This document shows positions 52,374-61,556 of a stretch of DNA of 64,000 bases, piece by piece (positions within the stretch are counted from its first letter, which is position 1; each line of letters begins with the position of its first letter). This DNA is from GCA-2720975 sp964469565 (GTDB lineage: Bacteria; Planctomycetota; UBA1135; GCA-002686595), in the NCBI GenBank assembly GCA_964469565.1, contig CAYXZD010000002.1, positions 186,001 to 250,000 of the forward strand, read 5' to 3'. The translations under genes were made by a program, and so were the position numbers. The notes under the pieces are model-generated. The model was not told where the DNA came from and did no database searches. It worked only from the letters and a program-made list of their open reading frames with translations.

Positions 52374-53920
52374 CCCCCGGCGGCATCACCCTCCGCCTCC
52401 CCCGGCGCAACCGCCGATTCAAGGAGGCCCGCTTGAGCCATTTCTCGCAGGGTCTTGTTACTCCCAATCAAGGATCGCTCTTTTCGATAGGTCTCGAGCC
52501 AGTGCTCTGTCTCACGATCAACCGGTAGTCCCGGCGGTAGATCCGCAGTTCCCTCACCCTGCAAGGCATCAAGAATCTCCTGGATGCGGATGAACTGGAG
52601 GTCTCGGGCAGGGAGCACATCTGGTGCCTTCCGCACGCTCTCCTCACCCACGCAGACAATCCCTGCACTTTGAAGGGCCCCAAGGATTTCATCGATGGAG
52701 CGTTCTGGCACCTGCAATCCATCCGCCAGCTGGGCTGTGTTTAGGGGCTCTCTCCCGGCGAGGAACTCAACCGCCACCCGTCCCATCAAGCGCACAGCCA
52801 CGCTCTGCAGGTAAACATTGTCGTGATTGCGAGCACGCATGACCTGCCGGAAAGAGGGCTCCTGCTGATGAGCGCAAGCGACCTCTGCACCAAGAAGAAC
52901 CGTGGTCCAAGACAAGTACATCCAGAACATGAAAATGGGTAGAGCCGCAAAGGTCGAGTAGATCGCGTTGTAGTTGGCGACTCCTACCTGAAATCGCAGG
53001 TGCAGGATTTGGGCGAGCTGCCACAAGGCTCCACCCACGAGCCCACCCAACACGGCCGAACGAAGACGAACCCGGGTGTTCGGCATGAACATGTACACAA
53101 AGGTAAACCCTATCCAAACAGCAACAAACGGAGCCACGCGGCCATAGACGCTGAGAAGGGAATTCAGGCCGAGGGTCTCACTCGCATTGGCCAACAGAGA
53201 CTGGCCCTGGAGGTATGTCGTAAGCGCCGTCGCTGAGGTCAATAGAATTGGAACGACAACGATGATCGAAAGATAGTCGCTCAGCTTGCGTAGAAGCGAA
53301 CGTGACTTATGGACACCCCAGATCTCATTGAAGGTCTGCTCGATCGAGCCAAGCATCTTGACAATCGTGTAAACTAGGATTGCGGCGCCAAAGGTCCCAA
53401 GGCTGCTCACCCGTGTGTTCTGCACCATCGCAAGAACCTGCTCAATAGCCCCTCGAACCTCTGATCCTGATTCAATTCCCCCGGCCACATCACCCGAACC
53501 AAGGTGCTGGTCGAGCATGGGCAATATCACATCACCCAACAGTGAGTCATACGCTCCCAGCCCTTTGGCCACGGCAAACACAAATGCCAACAAGGGGACG
53601 ATGGACAGCCCCGTCATGAATGTCAGCGCAGAGGCCCGCAACATGCAACGGTCATTGTGGAAGCCGCGTGCGGTGAGGTAGGCCACGCGAGTGAGTTTGT
53701 AGAGCCAGGCACGGAAGGTAGTCAATGACCCGAGCTCACGCTCCCACAAGTCGTCTGCCAAGAATGCACCTATCGCTTCCCACTTACGAATCAACCAACG
53801 CTTGGGTGTATGGGGAGCGGGATTCAAGGTGAGACGAATAGGGTTGTGGTCCTCAGGGGAGGTCGCAGGTCTCTGATTCTGCGCTCTTGCCAGCCACCAG
53901 CAAAGGGGGACAGTCCGCAC
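52370..53920 (-). CDS. YihY/BrkB family membrane protein
   Basis: A 516-aa protein with six hydrophobic segments (about residues 90-365) of the YihY/BrkB family, once misnamed RNase BN. Seen: RASALTFMTGLSIVPLLAF, FNEIWGVHKSRS, and YSTFAALPIFMFWMYLSW, all typical. The C-terminal 130 residues form a winged-helix-like soluble part (LQVPERSIDEILGALQSAGIVC in part) seen in many long members. Function is not established; a permease role has been suggested. A GTG start at 53920 overlaps the upstream PGPGW gene by 68 nt; a TTG at 53827 would avoid this, so the start is uncertain. Confidence 0.85.
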   Translation of the reverse strand: MRTVPLCWWLARAQNQRPATSPEDHNPIRLTLNPAPHTPKRWLIRKWEAIGAFLADDLWERELGSLTTFRAWLYKLTRVAYLTARGFHNDRCMLRASALTFMTGLSIVPLLAFVFAVAKGLGAYDSLLGDVILPMLDQHLGSGDVAGGIESGSEVRGAIEQVLAMVQNTRVSSLGTFGAAILVYTIVKMLGSIEQTFNEIWGVHKSRSLLRKLSDYLSIIVVVPILLTSATALTTYLQGQSLLANASETLGLNSLLSVYGRVAPFVAVWIGFTFVYMFMPNTRVRLRSAVLGGLVGGALWQLAQILHLRFQVGVANYNAIYSTFAALPIFMFWMYLSWTTVLLGAEVACAHQQEPSFRQVMRARNHDNVYLQSVAVRLMGRVAVEFLAGREPLNTAQLADGLQVPERSIDEILGALQSAGIVCVGEESVRKAPDVLPARDLQFIRIQEILDALQGEGTADLPPGLPVDRETEHWLETYRKERSLIGSNKTLREMAQAGLLESAVAPGEAEGDAAGG

Positions 53921-54299
53921 GAACGCGAATCCAATTCATGAAACCCAGAATTCGGCGTCTGCGCACCAGAGCCAGCTCCACTTGTCGCTTACCCGGAAAG
54001 TCCAGTAAGACCGCGCCCATGAGAATCGTCAGCAGGCCTTGGCCGGGCAGGACCAGCAAGCCAATCCCCACCAAGACGAGGAAGAGTCCCAGTGTGTTCT
54101 TTACCACACTGAGCAGAATCCGCAGGACTGGATGCGCGTCTGCCCAGGGGAGGCGCGGAGGACGCCGCCCCAGAAAGTAGGCTGGGGGAATACGAACAAT
54201 GGCCAGTGGAAGCAAAACCAAACTCAAACCCGAGGTCACGAATGCAAACACAACGAGGGCACTCAGCAACTCCTGGTGGGCTTGGATCCAATCTTGCAT
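53853..54299 (-). CDS. PGPGW-type small membrane protein
   Basis: A 148-aa protein with three hydrophobic segments (about 10-30, 60-80 and 82-100) and the conserved GIGLLVLPGQGLLTILMG followed by DFPGKR, matching the PGPGW family of putative transmembrane proteins (Pfam PF09656). Function unknown. ATG 54299 is chosen because the family begins close to its first helix. It precedes YihY on the same strand and probably shares its transcript. It is divergent from the DUF1549/1553 gene by 62 bp. Confidence 0.8.
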   Translation of the reverse strand: MQDWIQAHQELLSALVVFAFVTSGLSLVLLPLAIVRIPPAYFLGRRPPRLPWADAHPVLRILLSVVKNTLGLFLVLVGIGLLVLPGQGLLTILMGAVLLDFPGKRQVELALVRRRRILGFMNWIRVRADCPPLLVAGKSAESETCDLP

Positions 54300-54361
54300 G
54301 GCGAATTGGGGCTCGTGGATTTCCCATCCAACGTATTCACACCCCCGCATACAATAGCCCT

Positions 54362-57300
54362 ATGCAGACCTCGGTGCTTGACACAGTCCCCACCTTCCTT
54401 CGAATTGGCGTTCTCCTCGGGATTGTACTCTCGGCCCACACTGCCGCGGCATCAGACGATGTGAAGGTCAACTATACGACCCACGTGCGGCCGATCTTGT
54501 CCGAGCACTGCTTTCCGTGCCACGGCTTTGATGAGAAGGAACGTAAAGCTGGACTGCGGCTAGACCAGCGGGAGGGCGCCTTTGCCCTCCTCGATTCAGG
54601 CGCCAAGGCGATCGTGCCCGGCCAACCACTCCAAAGCGCCCTCGTCCACCGCACTCAATCAACGCAGGCAGACAGTCTGATGCCCCCGGCTGACTACGGT
54701 CGGCCGCTTTCCGCTGGGCAAATCGAAACCTTGGAGAAGTGGATCCTCCAGGGCGCGCCTTGGGAGGAACACTGGTCACTCGCCCCCATTGGCCCGGCCG
54801 AAGCGGACTCAACCGCTACGGCCGCTGAACGCATCGACCAGTTTATCCAGGCTCGGCTCGAGGGCACTGGTCTCTCGCCCTCTGATCCAGCCAATCCCAT
54901 CACCCTCCTGCGAAGGGTGAGCTATGACCTTACGGGACTGCCACCCACCCCCGAAGAGGTCGCGGCATTCGTTGCCGATCCCAGTGAACAGGCCTACGAG
55001 TCCGCCGTACGACGCCTGCTAGAATCTCCTCGCTATGGGGAACATATGGCCCGCTACTGGCTCGACGCCGCTCGTTACGGAGACACGCATGGCTTGCACC
55101 TCGATAACGAGCGCAGCATGTGGCCCTATCGGGACTGGGTGATTAGCGCCTTCAATGACAATAAGTCCTTCGATGAATTCGTCATCGAGCAGATCGCTGG
55201 GGACCTGCTGCCAGACGCAACAATTGATCAAAGAATTGCCTCGGGTTTCAATCGCTGTAATGTCACCTCCAATGAAGGGGGCATGATCGCCGCCGAGTAC
55301 TTGAGCCTCTACGCAAAGGACAGAGTGGAGACGACAGCCACCGTGTTCTTGGGCCTTACCTTTGTGTGCGCCAAGTGTCACGACCACAAGTACGACCCAG
55401 TCAGCATGCGGGATTACTACAGCCTTTCTGGGTTCTTCAACAGCATGGCGGAGGAGGCCGGTGACAGGAACATCCTCAATCCCAAGCCATCCATCCAAGT
55501 GCCGAATCAAGAGCAGGCGAAGCAACTTGCTGAGTTCTCTCAACAAGTCTCCGATCTCGATGCGCGCCTGAAGGAACCGGATGCAAAGCTGGATGCGGCT
55601 CAGTTGGCATGGGAAGCCCAATGGCAAGAGAAGCTGGCCGACCGCTGGCTCGTACTCGTGCCCGAGTCGGCGAACGCCCAAGCCGGAACACAACTCGAGA
55701 TTCAAAGGGATGATTCAGTTCTGGCCACCGGGCTGAACCCCTCCAAAGAGGTCTATGAGATCACTTCCCACGCTGGTGCCGATGGGCTGACCGCCATCAA
55801 ACTTGAAGCCTTGCTACCCGTCGGAGCTGGAAACCGCGTACCGGGACGCTCATCCAACAACAACTTCGTGTTGACGCACTTCGCCCTGCAGGCCTACCCC
55901 GCGGGCCACCCAGAACTCGCCGTCGACGTGCCCCTAGCCTCCGTCAGCGCCAGCTTTTCACAAATAAACTACCCGGTCGAAGGAGCCCTCGACCCAAGCG
56001 CTGCAACCGGATGGGCAGGCCTTGGTCAGTTAGGCAACCGCCAGGCCACCTTCATTGCCAAACAGCCCTTCGGCTATCCGGGCGGAACTGGCCTACGAGT
56101 GATCCTAAAGCAGGAGTCGCGATTCAGCGGGCACAACTTTGACCGGGTGCGCCTCTCAGTGACCCGTGATAGAGCCTTGGTTTCGACCGCATTGGGGCCA
56201 TGGAAAAGCCTGGGGCCCATCCAAGCCGCTGATGGGCGTGCGAGTTTGGCTAAGGACTTCGGACCCGATTCCGACTTGGAGAGCAGTCTCATCCATGGCG
56301 CCGAAGGGCTGGCATGGGTCGAACGTCCTGACCATACGGATGGTGCCAAACACACATTCGAGCAGGTGACGGGTGTGGTGTACTTATATCGCGAACTCAC
56401 CAGCGCGACTGCGCGCAGCGTGAGCATCGGGCTCGGCAGTGACGACGGCCTGAGGGTATGGCTCAATGGACACCTCGTTCACAACAACCCCACCGCCCGT
56501 GCACTGACCATTGATAACGACCTGATTTCCCTCAACCTTCGCAAAGGGAAGAACACGCTTCTTCTCAAGGTGGCCAATTATGGTGGCGGCTTTGGGTATT
56601 CGTTCAACCTCCTCTCCGAGGACTCCAGCCAGATTCCCGAGACAATCAGCGCAATACTCGAACTCCCCGGTACTGAACGAAACTCATCCCAAGCTCAAAG
56701 TCTCCAAAGCCACTTCCGGGCGGAATCCTCTCCAGAGTGGCGTAAGCAACAAGCACAACTTAGCGACCTTCAAGCGAGGGAAGCCGCCCTGACCGCCAGC
56801 CTTCCCTACACCCTCGTTTCTGAAGATCTACCCCGACGGCGTCCGGCCCATATCCTCACGCGCGGGCAATACGACCAACTCGGAGAACAAGTCCAGCCCG
56901 ATGTTCCCTCCGCTCTCCCCCCCATGGAGACAGGCGCACCGCCCAACCGCCTGGGACTCGCCCAGTGGCTCGTCCGCGAGGACCATCCCCTCACGGCCCG
57001 GGTTACGGTCAATCGGTTCTGGCAGCAGTTTTTTGGGACGGGAATTGTGCGCACTTCAGAGGACTTTGGAGTGCAAGGGGAACTGCCCAGCCACCCCCAA
57101 CTCCTCGATTGGCTCGCCCGCTTTTTTATCGACTCAGGTTGGGATGTCAAAGAGTTCGTACATGCGCTCGTCACCTCTAAGACCTATCGGCAAGCCACTC
57201 GCCCCAGTGAGGCGGCACGGGTTGCCGATCCCTACAACCGCCTCCTCGCCAGCGGGCCACGATTCCGACTCGACGGGGAAATGGTCCGCGACACCGCCTT

Positions 57301-57895
57301 GTTTCTGTCGCATTCTCTTGTCGATGAAATTGGTGGTCCCAGTGTGCGACCCTACCAGCCTGCAGGCGTCTGGAAGGCCGTGGGTTACTCGCGCAGTAAC
57401 ACGGTGAACTACAAGGCTGGACAGGGGCCCGACTTGTATCGACGGAGTCTATACACATTCTGGAAGCGCACGGCCCCACCCCCGAGCATGGTCGCATTCG
57501 ATGCTCCCTCGCGAGAACAGTGCACGGTACGCCGGGCACGGACAAACACGCCCCTACAATCTCTGGCACTCCTCAACGATGTTCAAATGGTAGAAGCCGC
57601 CCGAGGCCTTGCTAAACGCATCTTGACCGAATGCCAAGGCAGCTTGACGGACCGAGCCCAACATGGTTTCCGCCTCGTCACGTCGCGCACACCCAGCGAG
57701 CAGGAGACCCAGATCCTCTTGCAGGTCATCGAAGAACAGCTAAGTGCCTTTACGTCTGACCCGGCGGGCGCTGACGCCCTCGTGGCCATGGGCGCTCGAC
57801 CAGCACCCGAAGGGCTTGCAACGGTCGAACTCGCCGCATGGACCCATGTGAGCCTCCTTCTGCTCAATCTCGATGAGGTCATCACCCGTGGCTAA
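54362..57895 (+). CDS. DUF1549/DUF1553 secreted cytochrome-like protein (PSCyt1/PSD1)
   Basis: A 1177-aa exported protein of a family greatly expanded in Planctomycetes. Seen: signal peptide (about 1-33, ending AAASD); a PSCyt1 cytochrome c module with HCFPCHG (CxxCH near residue 56); the DUF1549 domain (about 160-370) with ARYWLDAARYGDTHG and a second CAKCHDHKYDP; a middle region with a jelly-roll-like part containing SLGLGSDDGLRVWLNG-type sequence; and the DUF1553 domain (about 840-1110) with NRLGLAQWLV and VNRFWQQFFGTG. Probably a periplasmic heme protein in polysaccharide breakdown; the activity is unproven. It overlaps the DUF1501 gene start, its constant partner. Confidence 0.92.
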   Translation: MQTSVLDTVPTFLRIGVLLGIVLSAHTAAASDDVKVNYTTHVRPILSEHCFPCHGFDEKERKAGLRLDQREGAFALLDSGAKAIVPGQPLQSALVHRTQSTQADSLMPPADYGRPLSAGQIETLEKWILQGAPWEEHWSLAPIGPAEADSTATAAERIDQFIQARLEGTGLSPSDPANPITLLRRVSYDLTGLPPTPEEVAAFVADPSEQAYESAVRRLLESPRYGEHMARYWLDAARYGDTHGLHLDNERSMWPYRDWVISAFNDNKSFDEFVIEQIAGDLLPDATIDQRIASGFNRCNVTSNEGGMIAAEYLSLYAKDRVETTATVFLGLTFVCAKCHDHKYDPVSMRDYYSLSGFFNSMAEEAGDRNILNPKPSIQVPNQEQAKQLAEFSQQVSDLDARLKEPDAKLDAAQLAWEAQWQEKLADRWLVLVPESANAQAGTQLEIQRDDSVLATGLNPSKEVYEITSHAGADGLTAIKLEALLPVGAGNRVPGRSSNNNFVLTHFALQAYPAGHPELAVDVPLASVSASFSQINYPVEGALDPSAATGWAGLGQLGNRQATFIAKQPFGYPGGTGLRVILKQESRFSGHNFDRVRLSVTRDRALVSTALGPWKSLGPIQAADGRASLAKDFGPDSDLESSLIHGAEGLAWVERPDHTDGAKHTFEQVTGVVYLYRELTSATARSVSIGLGSDDGLRVWLNGHLVHNNPTARALTIDNDLISLNLRKGKNTLLLKVANYGGGFGYSFNLLSEDSSQIPETISAILELPGTERNSSQAQSLQSHFRAESSPEWRKQQAQLSDLQAREAALTASLPYTLVSEDLPRRRPAHILTRGQYDQLGEQVQPDVPSALPPMETGAPPNRLGLAQWLVREDHPLTARVTVNRFWQQFFGTGIVRTSEDFGVQGELPSHPQLLDWLARFFIDSGWDVKEFVHALVTSKTYRQATRPSEAARVADPYNRLLASGPRFRLDGEMVRDTALFLSHSLVDEIGGPSVRPYQPAGVWKAVGYSRSNTVNYKAGQGPDLYRRSLYTFWKRTAPPPSMVAFDAPSREQCTVRRARTNTPLQSLALLNDVQMVEAARGLAKRILTECQGSLTDRAQHGFRLVTSRTPSEQETQILLQVIEEQLSAFTSDPAGADALVAMGARPAPEGLATVELAAWTHVSLLLLNLDEVITRG

Positions 57896-59348
57896 TCCAG
57901 ACCCCCGCACAGAACGCCTTGATCGACTCACTCGCCGAGCCCTCTTAGGGCGAGCATCCAAGGGGCTGGGAACCGCTGCCCTCGCATCCTTATTGCAACC
58001 CGATCTGTTGGCTCGATCCCTCAGCGACGGGCCACGCCTAGCCGCTCCCCACTTCCGGCCCAAGGCCAAGCGCGTGATTCACCTAATCATGGCGGGCGCC
58101 CCTTCCCAGATCGATTCTTTCGACTACAAGCCCAAGTTGCGGGAGATGTTCAACGAGGACCTACCCCCCTCTGTGATCGACGGTCAACGCTTTACGACGA
58201 TGACTTCGGGTCAAGCGAGTTTTCCCATCGCACCCTCCAAGTATGAGTTCAAGCAACATGGCCAATCCGGGGCCTGGGTTTCCGAGCTCTTTCCACATAT
58301 GGCCAGGATGGTCGACAAGATCTCCATCGTACGTTCAGTTTTTACCGAGGCCATCAATCACGACCCGGCGATCACGTTCTTGCAAACCGGTAGCGAGGTT
58401 CCGGGTCGACCTGGATTAGGCGCGTGGCTCTCCTACGGTCTCGGAAGCATGAATAGCGATTTGCCGAGCTTTGTAGTCATGACGCCCACCTGGACTGGGC
58501 GTGAAGAAGCCCAAGCGCTTTATTCTCGCCTGTGGGGTCCGGGGTGGTTGCCCCCTCAGCACCAAGGCGTGAGCTTGCGCTCTAGCGGAGACCCGGTGCT
58601 CTATTTGAATAACCCAGATGGAGTATCACGATCCTCGCGCCGATCTCTCCTTGACGGTCTCGCTGCACTCAATCAAGAACAGTTTGATGTCAATGGCGAC
58701 CCGGAGACTTTGACCCGCATTGCACAATACGAGATGGCCTTCCGCATGCAGGCCTCGGTTCCTGAACTCACAGACCTTTCCAGCGAATCCGAAGGGGTCC
58801 TCGATCTGTATGGCCCCGATGTGCGCAAACCTGGCACGTTCGCCGCAAGCGCCCTACTAGCCAGGCGCTTGGTAGAACGGGACGTGCGATTCGTGCAGAT
58901 CTATCATAGGGGATGGGATCATCACTTCAATTTGCCCACCGATATGCCCCCCAATTGCAAGGATGTGGACCAGCCCTGTGCTGCCCTGCTCCAAGACCTT
59001 GATCAGCGGGGACTCCTTGAAGACACGCTCGTCGTGTGGGGTGCCGAGTTTGGGCGCACCGTCTACTGCCAGGGTGCGCTAACACGTGAAAACTATGGGC
59101 GAGACCACCACCCGCGCTGCTTTACCTATTGGATGGCTGGAGGAGGAATCCGTGGGGGTGTGGTGCACGGGGAAACGGATGACTTTAGTTACAACATCGT
59201 CAAGGACCCAGTCCATATCCACGACGTCAACGCCACCATCCTGCATTGCCTTGGTATCAATCACGAGAGACTGGTCCACCGCTTCAAGGGCCGTGACTTC
59301 CGCTTGACGGACATTCATGGGCGTGTCGTGAACGAAATCCTGACCTAG
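57873..59348 (+). CDS. DUF1501 family Tat-exported protein
   Basis: A 491-aa protein with a twin-arginine leader (LTRRALLGRASKGLG) and an alkaline-phosphatase-like fold. Seen: VIHLIMAGAPSQIDSFDYKP and VWGAEFGRTVYCQG, the latter part of the metal-binding region. DUF1501 proteins nearly always follow DUF1549/1553 proteins in planctomycetes and are thought to act on sulfated or phosphorylated glycans; not demonstrated. It starts at ATG 57873 or GTG 57888 inside the 3' end of its neighbour, which implies translational coupling. Its stop overlaps that of the convergent GT2 gene. Confidence 0.9.
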   Translation: MRSSPVANPDPRTERLDRLTRRALLGRASKGLGTAALASLLQPDLLARSLSDGPRLAAPHFRPKAKRVIHLIMAGAPSQIDSFDYKPKLREMFNEDLPPSVIDGQRFTTMTSGQASFPIAPSKYEFKQHGQSGAWVSELFPHMARMVDKISIVRSVFTEAINHDPAITFLQTGSEVPGRPGLGAWLSYGLGSMNSDLPSFVVMTPTWTGREEAQALYSRLWGPGWLPPQHQGVSLRSSGDPVLYLNNPDGVSRSSRRSLLDGLAALNQEQFDVNGDPETLTRIAQYEMAFRMQASVPELTDLSSESEGVLDLYGPDVRKPGTFAASALLARRLVERDVRFVQIYHRGWDHHFNLPTDMPPNCKDVDQPCAALLQDLDQRGLLEDTLVVWGAEFGRTVYCQGALTRENYGRDHHPRCFTYWMAGGGIRGGVVHGETDDFSYNIVKDPVHIHDVNATILHCLGINHERLVHRFKGRDFRLTDIHGRVVNEILT

Positions 59349-60199
59349 CGCTCGCGCTGGTCCTTCTCCCATGGGATGGGATCGGATGCCGTGAACAGGC
59401 GACGGGCACGGCGGCGAATGCAAAGCTGAACCACTAGGTAGAATGGCGTGAGTGCCCACATGTGTGGCTTGAGGGCAGCAGCTTTGGCGGGCAGTGAGCG
59501 CGTGGCCCGACGCTTGCCATGCCACAATGCTGGAAACTTAGCTTGGAGTTCGTAGATTCCTGCGCGTACGCGCGCATGGACGCGGACATGGTCTCGGAGA
59601 GTTCGCGTAGCGAAGACAACCGTACAGGCATCCTCCACGCACTGGATCTCATCTGGAGTGAAGTGCGCACGCAAATAGGCGTCATCAGCAATAATATCAG
59701 GAAACTCGCCAAACCGCGAACGCCCGCTAGCGGACACCCCGCAGATCCCGCCACCGAGATCTCCCCTCCCGCTAGAATGAAGCCCCGTCCAGACGGCATG
59801 GAATAAACGCAGAGGCAATGAGCTCATCTCAAGTACAAACCTCGCTCTAGGTTCAGCAGCTTGAGTGCCCTCGCTTTCGAGTACCTCTAACAGACGGTTC
59901 ATCTCCAGCCCGCTGAGTTCAATATCCGCGTCCATAAAGACCCTAGCTCCACGGCCACATCCAGTCGAAGAGAGGACCATTTCGCCATGATTCATGGCAT
60001 GGGTTTTTGACGGACGCTCGATATCAAATACCTCCACCCTGGGTCGGAATTGACTCGCCTCCTCCACGGTTGCATCACAACAGCCATTACAGAGAACTAG
60101 CACGCGCACATCACCACGCAGCCCCTCTAGAAGAAGCTTCAAATTGCGAGCGATGACCCCTTCCTCGTTGTAGGCCGGAATGAGAATGGCAGCGGTCAT
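59345..60199 (-). CDS. GT2 family glycosyltransferase
   Basis: A 284-aa protein with a GT-A nucleotide-sugar-binding start (AAILIPAYNEEGVI), a metal-binding DADIELSG motif, and a hydrophobic segment near the C-terminus (about 255-275). It transfers a sugar from a nucleotide donor to an unknown acceptor. ATG 60199 is chosen because the fold begins immediately after it. It is divergent from the S33 peptidase by 38 bp. Confidence 0.85.
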   Translation of the reverse strand: MTAAILIPAYNEEGVIARNLKLLLEGLRGDVRVLVLCNGCCDATVEEASQFRPRVEVFDIERPSKTHAMNHGEMVLSSTGCGRGARVFMDADIELSGLEMNRLLEVLESEGTQAAEPRARFVLEMSSLPLRLFHAVWTGLHSSGRGDLGGGICGVSASGRSRFGEFPDIIADDAYLRAHFTPDEIQCVEDACTVVFATRTLRDHVRVHARVRAGIYELQAKFPALWHGKRRATRSLPAKAAALKPHMWALTPFYLVVQLCIRRRARRLFTASDPIPWEKDQRER

Positions 60200-60237
60200 A
60201 CGCCACAGGATACAAGCACTTGTGGTAGAAGGGGGGC

Positions 60238-61521
60238 ATGCCGCACCAACTGCCTGCAATCACGGTGACCGATCACCGATTTCAAGTTCCCCTTGATCAC
60301 AGTCGCCCAAACGGCCCCTCCATCACGCTAGCTGCTCGTGAAGTCACGTCACGGGACGATCAGACCGCCCAAGACAAACCCCTGCTCGTCTTCCTTCAGG
60401 GCGGGCCGGGGTTCGGGGCGCCCCGCCCCAATGATCGATCGGGCTGGATGGGTCATGCACTACGGGATTATCGGGTCCTGCTCCTCGATGAACGCGGCAC
60501 AGGTCGCAGCTCGCCGGTGAATCATCAAACCCTAGCCCACTTGGCTTCCCCCCAAGAACAGGCCAATTATCTCAAGCTGTTTCGGGCAGATAGTATCGTG
60601 GCAGACTGCGAGTGGATTCGACGCGGACCGCTTGGAGAGGGTCGTCCCTGGGCAGTTCTCGGTCAGAGCTATGGTGGATTCTGTGCAACGCATTACCTTT
60701 CGGCCGCACCGGAAGGACTCAGCGCGGCCTACATAACAGGGGGACTGCCGCCTCTCGCAGGAACTGCAGTCGATGTCTACCGCAACACCTATCCGATTTG
60801 CGCGCGGAAGAATCGAGAGTTTTACGAACGCTACCCCGATGACGTAGAGCGCATCCAGCGGATAGCTGAGAGGCTCAGCAACGAGGATGTTCGGCTTCCG
60901 AGTGGTGGGCGACTCACTGTGCGTAAGTTCCAAACACTTGGGTTAGTACTTGGCTTCTCCGATGGATTCGAGACCATTCACTATCTTGTTGAACATGCGT
61001 TCGTGGATGATGACGCCCGCTCGCCATTGAACTACGCGTTCCTGCGTGCTTTTGAAAACGCATTGCAGTTTGACACCAATCCTATCTTCTCCATCTTGCA
61101 TGAGGCTTGCTATACCCAAGGCGAAGCCTCGCGATGGGCCGCAAAGGAAGTGCTGGCCGATCACCCTGAATTTGAACATCATCCAGACCAGCCCCTTTTC
61201 CTGACGGGGGAGATGATCTACCCGTGGTTCTTCGATGAATTCCCCACACTGGCTCCCCTGAAGGGAGCAGCAGAGCTCTTGGCCAGAGATTCCGATTGGC
61301 CCATGCTCTACAACAAGAGGGTCCTTTCCCAAAACACCGTACCGGCGGCTGCAGCCGTGTACGTCAACGATATGTACGTGCCCCGTGGACCCTCCATCGA
61401 GACGGCTACCGCAATCCAAGGCATGCAGGTCTGGGAGACGGATGAATTCGAGCACAATGGCCTGCGAGCCGACGGGCCACGCGTGCTGGGGCACCTCATG
61501 GCCCTCACCGCTCAGGGATAG
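60238..61521 (+). CDS. Alpha/beta hydrolase, proline iminopeptidase-like (S33)
   Basis: A 427-aa cytosolic serine hydrolase. Seen: the oxyanion-hole segment LVFLQGGPGFGAP, the LLLDERGTGRSSP strand, and the nucleophile elbow GQSYGGF with the catalytic Ser. The HGGPG-like oxyanion hole, the DERGTGRS element and overall length match tripeptidyl/proline iminopeptidases of family S33, which release N-terminal proline or other residues from peptides. The catalytic His lies near the C-terminus (EHNGLRADG). It stands alone, convergent with the cardiolipin synthase gene. Confidence 0.88.
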   Translation: MPHQLPAITVTDHRFQVPLDHSRPNGPSITLAAREVTSRDDQTAQDKPLLVFLQGGPGFGAPRPNDRSGWMGHALRDYRVLLLDERGTGRSSPVNHQTLAHLASPQEQANYLKLFRADSIVADCEWIRRGPLGEGRPWAVLGQSYGGFCATHYLSAAPEGLSAAYITGGLPPLAGTAVDVYRNTYPICARKNREFYERYPDDVERIQRIAERLSNEDVRLPSGGRLTVRKFQTLGLVLGFSDGFETIHYLVEHAFVDDDARSPLNYAFLRAFENALQFDTNPIFSILHEACYTQGEASRWAAKEVLADHPEFEHHPDQPLFLTGEMIYPWFFDEFPTLAPLKGAAELLARDSDWPMLYNKRVLSQNTVPAAAAVYVNDMYVPRGPSIETATAIQGMQVWETDEFEHNGLRADGPRVLGHLMALTAQG

Positions 61522-61556
61522 ATGATTGCGGGCGCGGGCACTGCTTCTAGCTCAAA

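Noticed and set aside
53853..53920. Frameshift between the PGPGW and YihY genes because they overlap
   Set aside because: Each has its own complete domain and stop; the 68-nt overlap more likely reflects an uncertain start of YihY.
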